DNA from: Acidobacteriota bacterium
Lineage (GTDB): Bacteria; Acidobacteriota; Polarisedimenticolia; J045
Direction: 5' to 3'
Assembly: GCA_027064265.1 (NCBI GenBank)
Contig: JAMOQA010000515.1
Location: 1-6,950, forward strand
Length of the DNA stretch: 6,950 bases
Shown: piece by piece, positions 6,097 through 6,950 of the stretch
Numbering within the stretch: position 1 is the first letter of the stretch
Layout of the letters: every line of letters starts with the position of its first letter
The notes under the pieces: generated by a model
Told to the model about the DNA's origin: nothing
The model's database searches: none
Seen by the model: only the letters and a program-made list of their open reading frames with translations
Position numbers and translations under genes: made by a program

Positions 6097-6950
6097 CCCG
6101 CGATCCGCTCCGCTCCCGGCGCCTCCCGGGCGAAGTCCTCCGCCACGTCGACCCGGGCGTGCCACAGGAGGCTCTCCTCGCCGAGGTGCTGCACCCGGCT
6201 GGGCACGGTCGCCGCGGGGAAGAGCCCGTGGGCCCGCAGGCGCTGGCACCAGCCCCAGTCCTGCAGGTGGTCCATCGGACCGAGGGCCCGTTCCCAGGTC
6301 TCCCGCGGGATCACCAGGTGACAGGCCCCGACCGTCTCCTTGATCCGGGCGCGGACGCCGTCCACCTCGACCACGCGGACCGCCGGGTGCGCGGCCTCGG
6401 AGTGGAACCCGGTGACCAGCCCGACCCGACCCTCCGGGAACTCGTGGTCGGCGAGTGCCCGCCAGGTGGCGAGGGACGCGGTCCAGGCATCCTCGGCGAG
6501 GGCGACGTCCGAGTCCACGATCATCAGCCACTCGAAGCCGCCGAGACGCTCCTCCACGTACCGCAGGATCGCGTTGGTTCCCACGGCGGGGGAGCGGGAC
6601 GTGAACCCCTCGTTCCGCAGGACGTGGACCCGGTGGGGGCCCGGGTCCGTTCCCAGCAGGAGTTCCCTCACCCGCGGGTCCCGGCTGGCGTCGTCGAGGC
6701 AGACGACGTCGGCCGCCGGCATCTCGAGGCGGCGCAGGTCGGCGAGGGTCCGGGCGAGGAGCCCCGGACGCTCGCAGCAGAGCATCGAGACGACGATGCG
6801 CGAGGCGGCGGGCGGGCCCTCCGGGGCCGCGAGGACCCGCGGTCGCATCACCGTCTCGGCAAGTTCGTGCAGTTCCCGGAGCCCGGCACTCTCCCCGAGC
6901 CCGGCCAGGGCGGAAAGCGAACGCTGGAGCGCTTCGACGAGCTCGCGAAC
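6093..6950 (-). CDS. Glycosyltransferase, GT2/GT-A-like, 5' end probably beyond window
   Basis: Predicted inverting GT-A-fold transferase using a nucleotide sugar. Numbering from GTG at 6851: IVVSMLCCERPGLLARTL (19-36) is the usual first strand and helix, DDASRD at 53-58 the nucleotide-binding Asp region, RNEGF at 79-83, and VDSDV at 112-116 the metal-binding DXD motif. HLQDWGWCQRL at 195-205 resembles the acceptor/base region of GT-A enzymes, and QHLGEESLLWH follows at 221-231. No membrane segment is seen. The frame stays open for 33 codons upstream of 6851 to the window edge. That stretch reads as an amphipathic helix (VRELVEALQRSLSAL at its visible start), and neither GTG 6851 nor ATG 6848 has a good Shine-Dalgarno sequence. 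I therefore treat the gene as 5' partial; if 6851 is the start, the protein has 252 residues. Its TGA overlaps the GT9 ATG by four bases, so the two are co-translated and probably serve one glycan. The glycosyltransferase call is firm; the GT2 family number is less so. Confidence 0.82.
   Translation of the reverse strand, partial: VRELVEALQRSLSALAGLGESAGLRELHELAETVMRPRVLAAPEGPPAASRIVVSMLCCERPGLLARTLADLRRLEMPAADVVCLDDASRDPRVRELLLGTDPGPHRVHVLRNEGFTSRSPAVGTNAILRYVEERLGGFEWLMIVDSDVALAEDAWTASLATWRALADHEFPEGRVGLVTGFHSEAAHPAVRVVEVDGVRARIKETVGACHLVIPRETWERALGPMDHLQDWGWCQRLRAHGLFPAATVPSRVQHLGEESLLWHARVDVAEDFAREAPGAERIAG

Noticed and set aside
4282..6321. 679-codon open frame on the plus strand (and an overlapping 558-codon one)
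   Set aside because: The minus strand here encodes clear GT9 and GT-A motifs. The plus products are Arg/Pro/Gly-rich low-complexity sequence, as expected opposite very GC-rich genes.
6097..6531. Longer start for the GT9 gene, giving 663 residues
   Set aside because: The added residues are out of frame with, and wholly inside, the preceding glycosyltransferase gene. The GT9 fold begins exactly at ATG 6096 with the ATGA overlap.
1..6950. Search for mobile elements, CRISPR arrays, tRNA or rRNA genes, phage genes
   Set aside because: No transposase or integrase motif, no regularly spaced repeats and no RNA-gene signature was seen. The compositional shift is the only hint of transfer.

Overview
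The window carries five protein-coding genes, all on the minus strand, in two blocks separated by an intergenic region of about 340 bases. It looks like a Gram-negative bacterium with a GC-rich genome. The efflux pump needs an inner and an outer membrane, and the pump proteins read like proteobacterial AcrA/AcrB. I cannot name the taxon. A GC-rich member of the Proteobacteria or Desulfobacterota would fit, but this is only a guess.

Left block, 1-4196, in transcription order: a TetR/AcrR-family repressor (4196 to 3573), a lipoprotein periplasmic adaptor of the AcrA/MexA type (3524 to 2283), and an AcrB/MexB-type HAE1 RND permease that starts at 2283 and runs off the left edge after 761 codons. 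The repressor and adaptor are 48 bases apart. The adaptor stop and permease start share one base (TGATG). This is a typical regulator-adaptor-permease multidrug efflux operon in which the repressor is probably made from the same transcript it controls. No outer-membrane factor is visible, although the adaptor carries the TolC-docking RLS motif. The partner is therefore beyond the left edge or elsewhere in the genome.

Middle, 4197-4539: no convincing gene. It holds a possible promoter for the efflux operon, repeated GCGTCA half-sites around that promoter, a perfect inverted repeat with 10-base arms, a G-quadruplex-type motif, and a weak terminator candidate for the upstream genes.

Right block, 4540-6950: two glycosyltransferases overlapping by four bases (ATGA). 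The first is a GT2/GT-A-fold enzyme whose reading frame is open to the right edge, so its start probably lies outside. The second is a GT9 (heptosyltransferase/ADP-heptose:LPS type) enzyme with a helical C-terminal extension of about 180 residues that the family does not normally have. They probably act together on a surface glycan or a glycosylated protein; the target cannot be read from the window.

Base composition changes sharply between the blocks. Hand-counted 60-base lines give 48/60 GC at 4561-4620, 38/60 at 1021-1080 and 28/60 at 3901-3960. The efflux operon may therefore be a later arrival next to resident glycosyltransferase genes. I see no transposase, integrase, CRISPR array, tRNA or rRNA. 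Most of the window is ordinary. The GT9 extension and the control region of the efflux operon are the parts most worth a second look.
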